Shown: positions 1 to 10,675 of the stretch, piece after piece
Position numbering within the stretch: the first letter of the stretch is position 1
How the letters are laid out: every line of letters begins with the position of its first letter
Assembly: GCF_023856365.1 (NCBI RefSeq)
Contig: NW_026042406.1
Coordinates: 124,001-188,000, forward strand
Direction of reading: 5' to 3'
Source of the DNA: Brienomyrus brachyistius
Lineage: Eukaryota > Chordata > Actinopteri > Osteoglossiformes > Mormyridae
DNA: 64,000 bases
Notes under the pieces: model-generated
Told to the model about the DNA's origin: nothing
What the model saw: only the letters and a program-made list of their open reading frames with translations
The model's database searches: none
Made by a program: the position numbers and the translations under genes

Positions 1-104
1 TAAGCTGCATTTAGCACCATGCTGCAAATACACATTAAAAACTTTAAAGAATGGTAATATAACTTGACCATAGTTTTTAGTTACACAAATATTTGTAAGA
101 CGTA

Positions 105-277
105 ACATGAAAGTTTTTCAAAGTGAGATGTACAGATGTTTTAAAATGTAACATGAAAGTTTTTAAAAGTAAGATGTACAAATGTTTTAAAATGTGACAT
201 GAAAGTTTTTCAAAGAAAGATGTACAAATGTTTTAAAATGTAACATGAAAGTTTTTCAAAGTAAGATGTACAAATGT
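105..277. repeat. Tandem repeat, 4 x 46 bp
   Basis: Four consecutive units start at 105, 151, 197 and 243, each opening with ACATGAAAGTTTTT and containing GATGTACAAATG. The period is exactly 46 bp with few substitutions. The array ends about 10 bases before an adintovirus integrase fragment, so it may be part of that element or a separate minisatellite. The first 100 bases of the window are AT-rich, with no gene seen. Confidence 0.85.
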
Positions 278-286
278 ACAAATTCA

Positions 287-489
287 CATAAACCGGTTAA
301 AAAGAATTTCCCCAGGAACAGAGTGTTTGTACTGACAACCATGTGTCAGTGGCAGGCCGATTTATGCGACATGCAAGGGCTGGCGACGTACAAATTAAAA
401 TACAGTATCTGCTTGCGGTGATTGATGTTTTTTCCAAAAAGGCCTACGCGTGTGCGTTAAGAGACAAGACTGGGGTGGCAGTGGGTGTG
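287..489 (+). pseudogene. Polinton/adintovirus integrase fragment
   Basis: Read on the plus strand, this stretch encodes pieces closely matching the element B integrase at 57627-58708: KKNFPRNRVF, then QWQADLCDMQGL, then VIDVFSKKAYA. These belong to the N-terminal and first catalytic-aspartate region of the retrovirus-like integrase core. A small indel near 397 throws the two halves into different frames, and the match stops near 489, where LTR-like DNA begins. The similarity is closer to element B than to element A. It is a relic of a third adintovirus insertion, in the opposite orientation to the other integrases here. Confidence 0.75.
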
Positions 490-506
490 CGTTTGTATGT
501 ATGTAT

Positions 507-735
507 GTGTCATGCCCTGCTCGTCGGCTCCTCATGTGTGCCACGCCCCCTGAATTCCCACGTGTGCTTCCCTGATCGTTTCCAGCGTTGTCTGATTTCT
601 TTGCTTAGTCTCGTTGTATTTAAGTCCTGGTCTGACCTGTTCCCTTTGTCTGTCATTGTGGATTCGGCGTGGGTGAATGTTTCCTGGTCCTGTCGTCCCA
701 AATAAACCCCCGTTAGCCCTGAATACCGCCTGTTT
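507..735 (+). mobile_element. LTR-like fragment
   Basis: The segment starts with TGTCATGCCC and contains a promoter-like TATTTAAG (about 616) and an AATAAA polyadenylation signal (about 702), the usual order inside an LTR. It points rightward, opposite to the gypsy pol gene that begins at its right edge, so it is not that element's own LTR. It probably belongs to another gypsy-type element that inserted or recombined here. No coding region or partner LTR is visible. Confidence 0.4.
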
Positions 736-2528
736 TCAAGCAGAAACTGCAGTGTTAAAGGGTCCAACAATATCAAGGCCAAGTTTCTTCCATGGTCCAT
801 CAGGCAGCGGGACTGGTTGCAAAGGAGCAGGGTGAATAGAAGCTGTTTTATCATTAACCTGGCAGAGTATACATGAAGCAATGCAAGACTGAACTTGTGA
901 GTCCATCTTTGGCCACCAGTAGAGGTCGCGCAGACGTTGCTTTGTGCGGACGATTCCTTGATGACTCTCATGTGCAAGCATGATCAGTGCGTGTCGTAAG
1001 GAGAGTGGCACGATGAGTCTTGAGCCTCTGAGGATGTAGTTATCCTTGACGGAGAGCTCATCTCTGATCTTATAGTATAGGGCTAGTACACCACTTACTG
1101 ATTTAACCGATGGAGGCCAACCACTTTCAAGTTGTGAGCGCAGGGCTGACAGTTCAGGACAAGAAGAACAAGCAGAGTTGAAGTCAGCCACTGGAAGGGA
1201 GCTTAGGACAGCAGAAATATGTGCCACCATCTCGGGTTCTGAATCTGAAATAGAGTCAGGAGGCGCAGGCAGGGGAAGGCGCGAGAGACAATCAGCCGTA
1301 TAGTTCTGGGAGCCTGGTCGATAGACAACATCATAGTCAAAACATAGCAGGCGTGCAGACCAGCGGGCAACCCGCATACCAGCCCGACCGATTCCCTTTG
1401 TGCTGAGCAGTGTTGTCAATGCCTGGTGATCTGTGCGGAGAGTAAAACGACGTCCCCACAGGTATGTTCTCCATTTTTCTGTAGCCCACACACAAGCAAG
1501 TGCTTCTTTTTCAACAGTCGAGTATTTCCTCTCCGTTTCAGTCAGTGTGCGGGAAGCGAAAGCCACAGGCTTCTCTGTGCCATCAGGTTGTACTTGTGCA
1601 AAGACAGCTCCAAGTCCATAGTCACTTGCATCTGTGGAAATTACCGGTCGTAGAGAAGGGTTAAAAAGAGCAAGCGCAGGACTGTCCACAAGAAGTTGCT
1701 TAACTTCCTCAAAGCTGCTTTGTGCTGCAGGAGACCATGTAAATGTGTCTTTTTCACTGACACAGGCACGCATAGGAGCCACAACCGTCGCAAAGTTAGG
1801 CAGAAACTTTGAATACCAGGACACTAGGCCCAGAAACGATCTCAGGGCAACAGCGTCAGATGGAGGAGGGGCTTTCAGGACAGCATTAATGTGTTCTTGG
1901 TCAGGAAGAATGCCATCTACAGTAATGACATGACCTAGGAAGCGTAGGGAGGTTTTCCTGAAGTGACATTTGTTCTCATTGAGAACCAATCCAGCCTCCT
2001 TCAGCTTTTGGAGGACAGCGTTGAGGTTCTGGTCATGGTCATTGCCATAGACAATAAGGTCATCCAAATAATTTTGAACACCTGGAAGACCGTTGAGAAT
2101 GTCAGCCATCATTTTCTGGAAGGCTGAGGGGGCTGATGTGAGGCCATAAGGAATTCTGCAGAATCGGAACAGACCATCATGTGTGATGAATGCTGTAAGG
2201 TCTCTGCTATCTTCATGAAGAGGCAACTGGTAGTATGCATTAGCCAGATCGATTGTAGAAAACAGCTTTGCACCTTGTAAATTTGCAAGCAGTTCATCCA
2301 CATGAGGTAGAGGGTAGCAATCTGTGACCACAGCCTTGTTTGGTTCACGGAGATCTGTGCACATTCGTATTCCACCAGTTTTCCGTCCTGTAACTACAAT
2401 AGGCGAAACCCAAGGTGATGCATCAATTTTCTCAATCACACCAGCTTTCAGCAAGCGGTCAAGTTCAGCTGAGACAGAAGCTCTTACAGCAAAAGGCAGG
2501 CGTCGTAATTTCTGGCGTACTGGCGTAC
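736..2528 (-). pseudogene. pol: Ty3/gypsy pol: reverse transcriptase, RNase H, integrase N-terminus
   Basis: The longest open stretch (736-2454, 572 aa) holds a reverse transcriptase with the catalytic YLDD box (motif QNYLDDLIVYG), then an RNase H domain beginning at STDASDYGLGAV. An HHCC zinc-binding integrase N-terminus follows (HESHQG ... CIASCILC) and reaches the start of the integrase core (GLDIVGPFNT), where the element is cut off at 736. Most of the integrase and the 3' LTR are missing. The upstream end of pol runs in a different frame from gag-protease because of an 8-bp tandem duplication at 2513-2528. RNA-templated DNA synthesis is the family role; this copy cannot encode a complete Pol protein. 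Confidence 0.9.
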
Positions 2529-3863
2529 AGTGGGGTCAATTTTCACCTTATGCACAAAGTTTTGTGCACAACCAATGTCTGGAGTAGTAGGGATGCAGGA
2601 AGCGGTTGAAACAGTCACACAGCTAACAGCACTAGCAGTAGGGATACAGGGAGCAGATGCAGAGTTTGTGGTAAACACGGGAGGGAGGGTAGTGTTACCT
2701 TCAATGCAGATGCTTAAGGCTTTCATGAGATCTCTTCCTAAAAGAGAAGTGCCCTTCTTCACCACGTAAAATGTAACTGGGGCAGTGAGAACTCCTCTAC
2801 TCACTTTGACTTGTAGGCAACCAAGCACAGGAATTCTCTTCCTTGTGTAAGTCACTAGCTGACTAACAGGTGGAAGTAGTGGTGTGTCATTGAAATACTG
2901 AACATAGATGTGGTGTGGCAAAATAGATACTCCTGATCCTGTGTCAACAACCATTTCATGCTCTTTGGTAAGAGAAGCAGGAGTACTGATATTGATTTTG
3001 CATGTAAGTGTATGTGGTGCATGGCAAGTGTTGTTTAAGTATAGCACAGTCAGTTTAGGTAGCTGAATCTCACGTACATCACTTGTCTTGGATGAGCGAC
3101 AAACACGAGAAAAATGTCCAACTTTATGGCAAGACTTGCAAGTTGCTTTGGCTGCAGGACACTGAGAAGAATTAGCCAGATGTGTGTTAGAACCACACCT
3201 GAAACAGCTGCGGGAAGATGTAGTGGAGGCATTGAATGGCTTATTAGGATGAATGTGCTGTGTGTATTTCTTTTTAGTGAATTGTGAACGAGGTTGTACA
3301 GCTTGCACTGAGACACTGTCCTTTCCTGCTATTGTTTTTGCTTGTTGAACAGCAGATTCTACTTGTGATGCGAGTGTTAAGGTTTTGTCCAGTGTCAGAT
3401 CCGATTCGAGCAGGAGCCTCTCTCTTATGTTTGAGTTATTCACATGTTCAATCAGCTGATCACGGATCATCTCATCGGTTTTATCATCAAATCCACATTT
3501 TGAAGCGAGATCACGCAATACGGCCGCATACTGTATAATAGTCTCGTGAGGTGCTTGTTTTCGCTGTCTGAGGGTATGTCGTTCCACAACAACGTTTACT
3601 TTAGGTGTATAATGTTTCTCTAAAGCAGTGACAGCAGAGTCAAAGGAGTCACCTGTATCTGGTAGCGAGTAGAAAGTCCGTTGTCCCTCGGCTCCGAGAC
3701 AGTGGAGTAGCGTAGCTCTCCTGCGCGCTTCAGGCCAAGCATTTCCCGTTGCATTAATTACCAGTAGGTAGTTCTTGAAAATCCGCATCCACATGTCGAA
3801 AGGTATCGGGGGCTCTCCCGGGCACGGCAAAAACATCGGAGGTGCAGGCACGTTTCCAGCCAT
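2484..3863 (-). CDS. gag: Ty3/gypsy Gag and aspartic protease
   Basis: This 459-aa open frame starts at ATG 3863. The first roughly 200 residues are Gag-like. Two CCHC zinc knuckles follow (CFRCGSNTHLANSSQC and CKSCHKVGHFSRVC), which bind RNA in this family. Then comes an aspartic protease with the active-site motif VDTGSGVSIL. The frame ends at YARNYDACLLL because the 8-bp duplication at 2513-2528 diverts it from the pol frame. Gag forms the intracellular particle and the protease cuts the polyprotein. The upstream neighbour is a probable 5' LTR at 3918-4147. Confidence 0.85.
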   Translation of the reverse strand: MAGNVPAPPMFLPCPGEPPIPFDMWMRIFKNYLLVINATGNAWPEARRRATLLHCLGAEGQRTFYSLPDTGDSFDSAVTALEKHYTPKVNVVVERHTLRQRKQAPHETIIQYAAVLRDLASKCGFDDKTDEMIRDQLIEHVNNSNIRERLLLESDLTLDKTLTLASQVESAVQQAKTIAGKDSVSVQAVQPRSQFTKKKYTQHIHPNKPFNASTTSSRSCFRCGSNTHLANSSQCPAAKATCKSCHKVGHFSRVCRSSKTSDVREIQLPKLTVLYLNNTCHAPHTLTCKINISTPASLTKEHEMVVDTGSGVSILPHHIYVQYFNDTPLLPPVSQLVTYTRKRIPVLGCLQVKVSRGVLTAPVTFYVVKKGTSLLGRDLMKALSICIEGNTTLPPVFTTNSASAPCIPTASAVSCVTVSTASCIPTTPDIGCAQNFVHKVKIDPTVRQYARNYDACLLL

Positions 3864-3917
3864 GGTGAGTCAGCAAAAAAAAGAAGAGGTGAAAACACAA
3901 AACTCGTCGCCAGAAAT

Positions 3918-4147
3918 GTAGTGTAGCACTCGAATAACCAGGCCAGAGAATATACAAATGCTGTTAAACGAAATGCTATTTACTTAACAAGCATTACATC
4001 AAAAACATCAAGGTAGCACAGCAGTACGGATGTTCGTATTCGTCTCACTCTACTCATCACACTTCTTCCTTTCTCGTCTCTACAGTGTCTGCCTTTCGAC
4101 ACTGCCACCTAGTGTTCTAAGGTTGTAATAAGTCAGTGAACACAACA
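3918..4147 (-). repeat. Probable 5' LTR of the gypsy element
   Basis: Read on the minus strand, the segment starts TGTTGTGTTCACTG and ends GTGCTACACTACA, giving TG...CA ends. It lies 55 bases upstream of the gag start, and the sequence between begins TTTCTGGCGACGAG, a primer-binding-type stretch. No second LTR is present for comparison because the 3' part of the element is gone, so the ends are estimates. Confidence 0.45.
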
Positions 4148-5027
4148 GCTAGGTTTGCTAAAGCTAAACTTTAGCGGTGCGCCCTTATCCAACCTCCAAC
4201 CTTGGATAAGGTGAGATGCTTTTATTGTCACTGTGAAAATACAATGAGATGTAATTTGGAGCAAGCCTGTAGACGCCATAGTAAGCATAAAACTACAGAC
4301 TAACACTTACAGAGTATAAATACAGATAAAATACATATAAAAGCTAAAGATACATAGACCAAAAATAAAAAAGAATAAAAATAAAGAAAAAATTCTGGTG
4401 CTAGAAGCAAAGAAACCAGTAGCACATTGTCAGATATTACACAACAAAAGCGTAGCATTGAAAAGCTCCAGGCCGCTGTGCCTGCATGCATTGCCATTTT
4501 GGTTTTTGACTCTGTTTACGTTGGAGTGGATGAGTCAGATGGCTGAAGATAGATTACATCACTGCCATCTAGCGGTCAGGGGTATAAATGCCAACAGAAA
4601 ATGAAAAAGTCTGACAAATTTTTGAGCTGATTAGCTGTGAATTTTGTAAAACAGCAGAGGCGGTTGGCTGGAGATGCACTAATGATCGGCTTGCAGGTAG
4701 TAGAACAATGACCAGCTGAGTCTTTCCTCAGTGTTTCTACTTTAAATAGCAAAGGGTATCATAACACACTTTAGAGTACTTGGTGCTTCACTCATTCTTC
4801 TATCTTGGTGCCATGTTTCACCATCTCTATCAGTGTCATCAGCATCAGTGAAAAGGTGTCTGGGATGCTGACCTTAGAAGCAGAATTTCAAAGAAGAGCT
4901 GAGGAAAGGGGGGCAAAACACCTCCCTTTGAAAACCTCTGAACACTGGGGATAAGAGCCTTAATGAAGGAAAGATCAGCAATTTGCTGTGAAGCACTTAA
5001 ACTTGGCATAAGAAAAGAGAGACAACA
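4148..5027. other. Non-coding interval
   Basis: No gene is visible. The short inverted pair CTTATCCAACC / GGTTGGATAAGG-like around 4183-4212 and A-rich stretches near 4310-4395 suggest decayed repeat DNA. Confidence 0.5.
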
Positions 5028-5099
5028 TAGCAGAGAATGGTTTCAATCCATCGACCTCTGGGTTATGGGCCCAGCACACTTCCTCTGCGCCACTCTGCT
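5028..5099 (-). tRNA. tRNA-iMet(CAU)-like sequence, probable pseudogene
   Basis: The minus strand gives a 72-nt sequence that folds as initiator tRNA-Met. The acceptor halves AGCAGAG and CTCTGCT pair perfectly, followed by the A at the 3' end, and the anticodon loop carries CAT between GGGCC and GGGTT-type stem arms. Against the standard vertebrate initiator tRNA I see about four changes. One is the invariant T-loop C (GGATCGAAACC becomes GGATTGAAACC), which also damages the internal B box, and another is in the A box. A short T run about 11 nt downstream (near 5013-5016) could terminate Pol III. It is more likely a pseudogene or tRNA-derived repeat than an active gene. Confidence 0.7.
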
Positions 5100-5478
5100 G
5101 CACAGTCGGGGTTGGGTGAGTGTTTTCTTAGTGTGTCCACTTTAAACAGCAAAGGGGCTCTGGACACACATAATGGTACTTAGTGCTTCTTTTCAGAGAC
5201 CCCTAGGTTATAAAGCCCCTGTGAGGTGCAGCATGAGCCTTCCTCAAGCGATGCCTGATTTAACCATGACAAGCAGGTAAAAGCTGTTGGCCATAGACAA
5301 AGTGAGACCCAGCAGAGGACATGGCCGTTCTAAGCCTCAGACCTGGTATGGTGATGAAGCTTCCTGTTACACTTTCTACTGCCTTGGTTCATCGCAACAA
5401 TCAATATGATAAAGAGAAGGAGTCATCCTAGATGGGACCCAAACCCACCCCTCCACTTTGGGATCCCCAGTACATAAT

Positions 5479-5493
5479 GGGGGGGGGGGGGGG
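5479..5493. repeat. Poly-G run, 15 bp
   Basis: Fifteen consecutive G residues follow ATAAT. The run lies just upstream of the CR1-like fragment and may vary in length or be miscalled. Confidence 0.9.
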
Positions 5494-5549
5494 CATAATG
5501 AATTCTGAAGGTCCCCGTAGCCCTGGGAAGATGCCCAGTACGGAAATGA

Positions 5550-7548
5550 CAGATGCTAAAATAAATGCTAAAAACTCAAATGGCCTAATTGTCAGTGTTT
5601 GTTATAGACACCTAATGTAGCTGCAGAGGAAAGCAGAATGTTGTATGACGACATCAGGATTATGAGTAATAAAAATGATGTGGTGGTTATGGGTGATTTT
5701 AATTTACCAGGGATACAGTGGGACACAGTCTCTGGCTCTTCTGTAAATGAACTGGAGATGGTGGAAGTGGTACAGGATTGTTTTTTTACTCAGTTTAATA
5801 CCCCTACCAGGGGAGAAGCCATTCTTGATCTTCTTTTTTCTAATAACCAGGATAGGATTGAAAAATTAGAGGTTTTAGAACCACTGGACAGTAGTGATCA
5901 TAACATGGTTAAATTTCAGGCTAATTTTCGTGTCAGAAGAGTAAAATCCAAAAGAAAAAAATATATTGTGAGGAAGGCAAACTTTAATGGTATGAGACTG
6001 AAACTAGAAACTGTGAACAAGTTAAATAGCAAAACGGTTGAAGAGGCATGGGAATTTTTTAAAAGGACAAGAGGACTTCATACCTGTTACCAGCAGAACT
6101 AAATCTAGGAAACTACAACCAAGGTGGTTTACTAAGGAAATTAAGAATAAAGTCCGGGGGAGAAGGGCTCTCTTCCACAAATGGAAGATAACTAATGATT
6201 TCAAAATAAGGCAGGAGTCTACAGGTTGAGTTAAAAAATGAATGACAAGTATGACATTAAAAGTTTCTTCCAATGTTTTATCTCCAAAAAAGCTCTAAAA
6301 GCTGAAATCACTAATCTACAGGATAGTAAGGGCTTTATAATTGAAAATGAAATTAATATAGTAAATGAATTTAATGATTATTGTACATGGGTGTTCACAG
6401 TAGAGAACACAAATAACTCACCACCATGTAGATTCATTGAATTATTAGATTTCCAGAAGTCCTTAAGGTCAAAGCTACAGGGTTTTTACAAACTGTATCA
6501 GCCTGGATCAAAAACTGGTTTACAGACAGGAAGCAGTGGGTAGTTATTAGAGGCACAATGTCACAGTGGGCCTGCGTTCATTGTGGGATACCATAGGGTT
6601 CAATTTTAGGACCACTATTGTTCCTAATTTGCGCCAATGATAGTGACGTCAATACATACAGTAAAATGGTTAAATTTGCTGATGACACCAAGGTACGTGA
6701 TGTAGCAGATACTGATCTAGCAGCGGAGAGGCTACAATAGGATTTAATTAGCAACTGGGCTGATACCTGGCAGATGAAATTTAAAGTAGATAAATGTAAG
6801 GTTATCCATGAAAGGAGCAGAAATATAAAGTACAGATATTTTATGGGTTCCACTGAAATAAAGTTAGCTGATTGTGAGAATGACCTCGGTGCGTATGTTG
6901 ATGCTTTCATGTTCTACTCTCGTCAGTTTGGGGAAGCAATTAAAAAGGCCAATAGGATGTTAGGTTACATCTCTAGGTGTGTGTAGTTTAAGTTAAGGGA
7001 GGTGATGCTACAATTATACTGTACAATTCCTTGGTAAGACCCCACCTAGAATATTGTGTGCAGGTTTGGTCACCATACCTTAAAAAGGACATTGCTGCCT
7101 TGGAAAGGGTGCAACGTAGGGCTACAAGAATGATTCCTGGTCTTAGAGGAATGTCTTATGAGGAGAGGTTAGCTGAACTGAATCTGTTCAACCTCTAGGA
7201 AAGAAGACTAATGGGGGACATGATTCAGGTATATAGGATTCTAACAGGTCTGGATGCTGTTCAGCCAAATGGCTATTTCAATATTAGTTTATATATTAGA
7301 ACTTGTGGCCATAGGGGGAAATTAGCGGCAGGACATTTTAAAATGTATTTGTGAAAGCACTTCTTTACACAGCGTGTAGTTGGAGTATGGAATAGTCTTC
7401 CTGCTAGTGTAGCCCAAGGTAAAACCCTGGGTTTCTTTAAATCAGAGCTACAGTAGATAAGATTTTAACAACTCTGAGCTATTAGGTAAGTTCTGCCCAG
7501 ACGAGCTTGATAGGCCGAATGGCCTCCTCTCGTCTGTAAATTTCCTAT
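5550..7548 (+). pseudogene. CR1-type LINE ORF2 remnant (endonuclease and reverse transcriptase)
   Basis: The 5' part encodes an AP-endonuclease C-terminus (VVMGDFNLPGIQW at about 5680 and the catalytic SSDHNMV at about 5893). Later pieces carry reverse-transcriptase motifs: a QGSILGPLL-like block near 6600, the FADDTK box near 6673, and NWADTWQMKF near 6755. Stop codons and frameshifts break every domain, and much of the RT finger region is deleted between about 6100 and 6480. The 3' end (GATAGGCCGAATGGCC near 7510) matches a tail often seen in fish CR1 elements. The copy is dead and probably old. Confidence 0.8.
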
Positions 7549-9598
7549 GTATCCCAGGTGCCCAGTCCAGCTCTGTCCCTGGCTCAGAAGACCAGTGCCT
7601 CTTCCATTAGGCCACTGGAGCAACAGGCAGACTTGTGCTTATGACTGGCACAGTTTGCTCAAAATGGAAGCTCAGTAAGCCTTCTGCAAAACTTACATGA
7701 ATGGAGCTGAATAATACATGCTAAGGAGAGCATGACAGCCATTCAGGCATCTCACTCAAGTGAAGTCAGCGAGTTTCCGCTATGCCTCTTGCCTTTATAG
7801 CTGGTAATACAGTGGAATCTATATACAGTGATCACATCTGTCTGGGTGAAATTGATCGCTATAAGCCGATGACCATTATAACCGATTTTTTCCCTTTTTC
7901 TTCATGTCTCAGGCAGATTAACATCTGACATTTGTATATGTATTACATGGATATAAGGTAATACAATAGACAGTGTCGCTATTTACAGATTTTTTTGACA
8001 ATGTACAGTACAGCTGTTTCAAATGCTTTTCAAATTACGATACTGTACTGAACTGTGTATAATTCCAATACGCTATCATACTGTAGTGCCGGCAGCATCT
8101 GCATGTCCCAGTGAGCGCGTGTGTATAGCCCTGTGTATGTCTTGTATATAGCCCCTGTTTGTAGTTTGTGCTGTGTATTGGGTTGTCACCTGTGCCTTTA
8201 ACTGTGGCTGTCCTCGGTTCTTGCCTGATCCTCGGATCTCTTAGCCATTGTGTAATTACTCGCCGTGTGTGTGCCTTACCATCCTTAGTGTAACTTGTCA
8301 TTCATGGTCATCATGTTATTGTTGTTTGTTGTGCAGTTCCTTTATGGAATAATATAAGGAAACACTTGTGTCAGTCTGCCTCTCGTCAGTTTCATTCACC
8401 GCTGCCTCGATTCCTCGCTCTGCTCAGCAGACCCTTTCAATCTTTTGCTGTAGCGCGTTGCACAGATACAGCTGGTAACGTGTCCTTCAAAGCTCACAGT
8501 ACCTCCTGTCCTTTTTCTAAAGACTCTTACCTACAATACTGAGCAAAAGTCTTGGGCCGCCAAAGAAAATGTTTAATGCTGTTCGTCCGAGTAGTAATTA
8601 CATAATTGATCAGAAAAAGGACTATTTAACATTAGAATATATGCAAATTAAACTCAGTAGGATAAGCGGTTTGGAAAATGGATGGATGGAAATTAAAAGA
8701 AACACAATTTAAACTCACAAGTATTTCTTCTGTTCTCCAAAACGCTACTGATGCCTTTTTGGGTGGTGAGATAAACACCTCTTCAGTTCCCAAACATCTC
8801 CTCAGGGGCACCTCAGCCGTTCCACGTACAGTATTATGTAAACTTCACCACCAGCTCATTTTACTCATTAATTTAATAAGTTAACAAAAGTCAAAGAGGT
8901 ACTAATTAGCCATAAGAGGTGTGATAGTGGTCAAGTCAAAAAATAGCTGTATGCATGGGGTGGGACTGCAGATACTGTGGTGACTGTCGGAGAGGCTGTG
9001 AAATGACAGAGCTGCCATGTTCTGACAGACATCATTTTATAGTTCTACACCAACATGAAGATCATTTGAACATCATCCTCTTTGACAGCTCAAGACTTTT
9101 ACACAGTCCTGTATGAAGAGGAGAACATTCTGTGCCCAAAATTACTACTAAACAGTCAAATACGTAGAAAGTTGAGCCACTGCAGAAGTCTAGTGTAATA
9201 GAGCCAAAATGCTCTACAGGTAAAAGGCTCACACTGAAGTCATCACACTGACAAAGGAGAATTGTTAGACTGACTTTAAGAAATTTCTTCAAGTGGGAGC
9301 ACGCAAATGAATTACTATACATATGACCAGGGGGCACATAACTGATTTTAGAAGAAACAGCGTCTTTGAAAGATAAAGTGGAAAAACCGGCAGACAATCC
9401 ACATGGTTTAATGATCACACAGGTTCTTACAAACAGGAGTGCTGCAGACTGGAGAGCAGATGGGAATCCACAGGTTTAGAAGTGTTCAGGTGCCACGGAC
9501 CAACAGCCTGCAACAATAAAAGTAAGCCCTTTATAGGGCTCATCCAGCCTATTACTCTGACCGTATTCATTGCAATAGAAATAACCCTCGCTACCTTT
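7549..9598. other. Non-coding interval with decayed repeat DNA
   Basis: No gene is supported. The stretch at about 8085-8420 reads like an LTR or promoter-bearing repeat, and TGGATGGATGG at about 8678-8688 is a short simple repeat. Open frames here are short and show no recognisable domain. Confidence 0.4.
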
Positions 9599-9790
9599 TT
9601 AAAACAACTTGAGACAAACAGTTGTGCTAACAGTGTTGATCTTTGCAAATATGTTGTTATCGGCAATAATGTTCTCGTGGATTTCTCTCCGCCTTACACT
9701 GTTATTGGCGATCACCATCTGCACCACAGCATCCTCCTGCTGCGGTGTCAAAATTCTTCCTCTCCCTCCTGTGGGAGGTAAACCCTGGAT
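9599..9790 (-). pseudogene. Tc1/mariner-like (IS630-type) transposase, N-terminal HTH fragment
   Basis: The minus strand encodes GRGRILTPQQEDAVVQMV followed by ANNSVRRREIHENIIADNN. This matches the helix-turn-helix start of the IS630-like transposases common in fish, which bind the transposon ends. It stops after about 60 residues in IFAKINTVSTT, and no DDE catalytic domain follows. It is a truncated relic. Confidence 0.5.
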
Positions 9791-9836
9791 CCTACAGTAT
9801 TGGGTTACAGTAAAAACAAACGTGCTCCAGAGCATG

Positions 9837-10195
9837 TGAGCGGAGCGTGAGCGAGGAGTGGAGCAGGCGGAATTTGTTCAGAGCGCGGAGCGGTTTTTTT
9901 AATTAAGGCTGGAGCAGTCGCTCTGTCTCGCTCCAATTTCGCTCCCATACCGCTCACACTACGACTCTGAGGCGTGCCCAAATCTACCCAGAATTCATCT
10001 GTACAATTATCAAGACCGTTACACAAATTGGCTGAGATGGTATTTGTTAAGTATTTCATAAAGGAAACTGATGGATCATACAAGTGTACTATTCTTATGA
10101 AACGTATAGATGACAATATTGTAGAGCAAGAACAACAATGCGGTGAAATTGTTTTAGTGAGTAAAGATTCACTTTGGAATCACTTTTCACAGAAA
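9837..10195 (+). other. Possible hAT/BED-type repeat fragment
   Basis: GAGCGGAGCG-type repeats at 9838-9960 occur in both orientations and resemble hAT transposon ends. The downstream frame (about 9974-10200) contains KDSLWNHFSQKH, which resembles the end of a BED zinc finger. The evidence is weak and the boundaries are uncertain. Confidence 0.3.
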
Positions 10196-10462
10196 CATGA
10201 AAGTGTGCTACATCCAGCCCATCGCAGGGCACACTTACACACACTATTCACTCACGCATGCACTCCTACGGGCAATTTAGCAAGCCAAATTATCCCCAAC
10301 ACGTTTTTGGACTGTGGAGGGAAACCAGAGTACCTGGAGGAAACCCCACGACGACATGCGGAGAACATGCAAACTCCACACATGTAACCCAGGCGGAGAC
10401 TTGAACCCGGGTCCCAGAGGTGTGAGGCAACAGTGCTAACCACTGCACCACCATGCCTCCCC
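10196..10462. repeat. Dispersed fish repeat (SINE/LINE-tail type)
   Basis: The segment contains the widespread phrases CATCGCAGGGCACAC, GTACCTGGAGGAAACCC, GCGGAGAACATGCAAACTCC and AACAGTGCTAACCACTGCACC. These belong to a very common vertebrate dispersed repeat. A short piece of the same family occurs inverted near 45690-45780. Confidence 0.7.
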
Positions 10463-10675
10463 TGCATCACACCCACATAAAGAAAATACAGAAAATCTTA
10501 TCTTAAAATAAACAAATAAATAAATAAGAAAACTAATAAATAAGCCTAAATTAAATTAAAAGAAATTAATCACACACAGAGTAATTTTAAAGTACCAGCC
10601 ATGTATTGTCAAAACAAAGTAGTAACTGGCATAAAATAAGGATACATGTCATTCCACAATCAATGTTTTAGCGAC

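Noticed and set aside
510..977. 155-codon open frame on the minus strand at the gypsy/LTR junction
   Set aside because: It overlaps the LTR-like fragment and the end of pol in another frame, and its residues show no domain.
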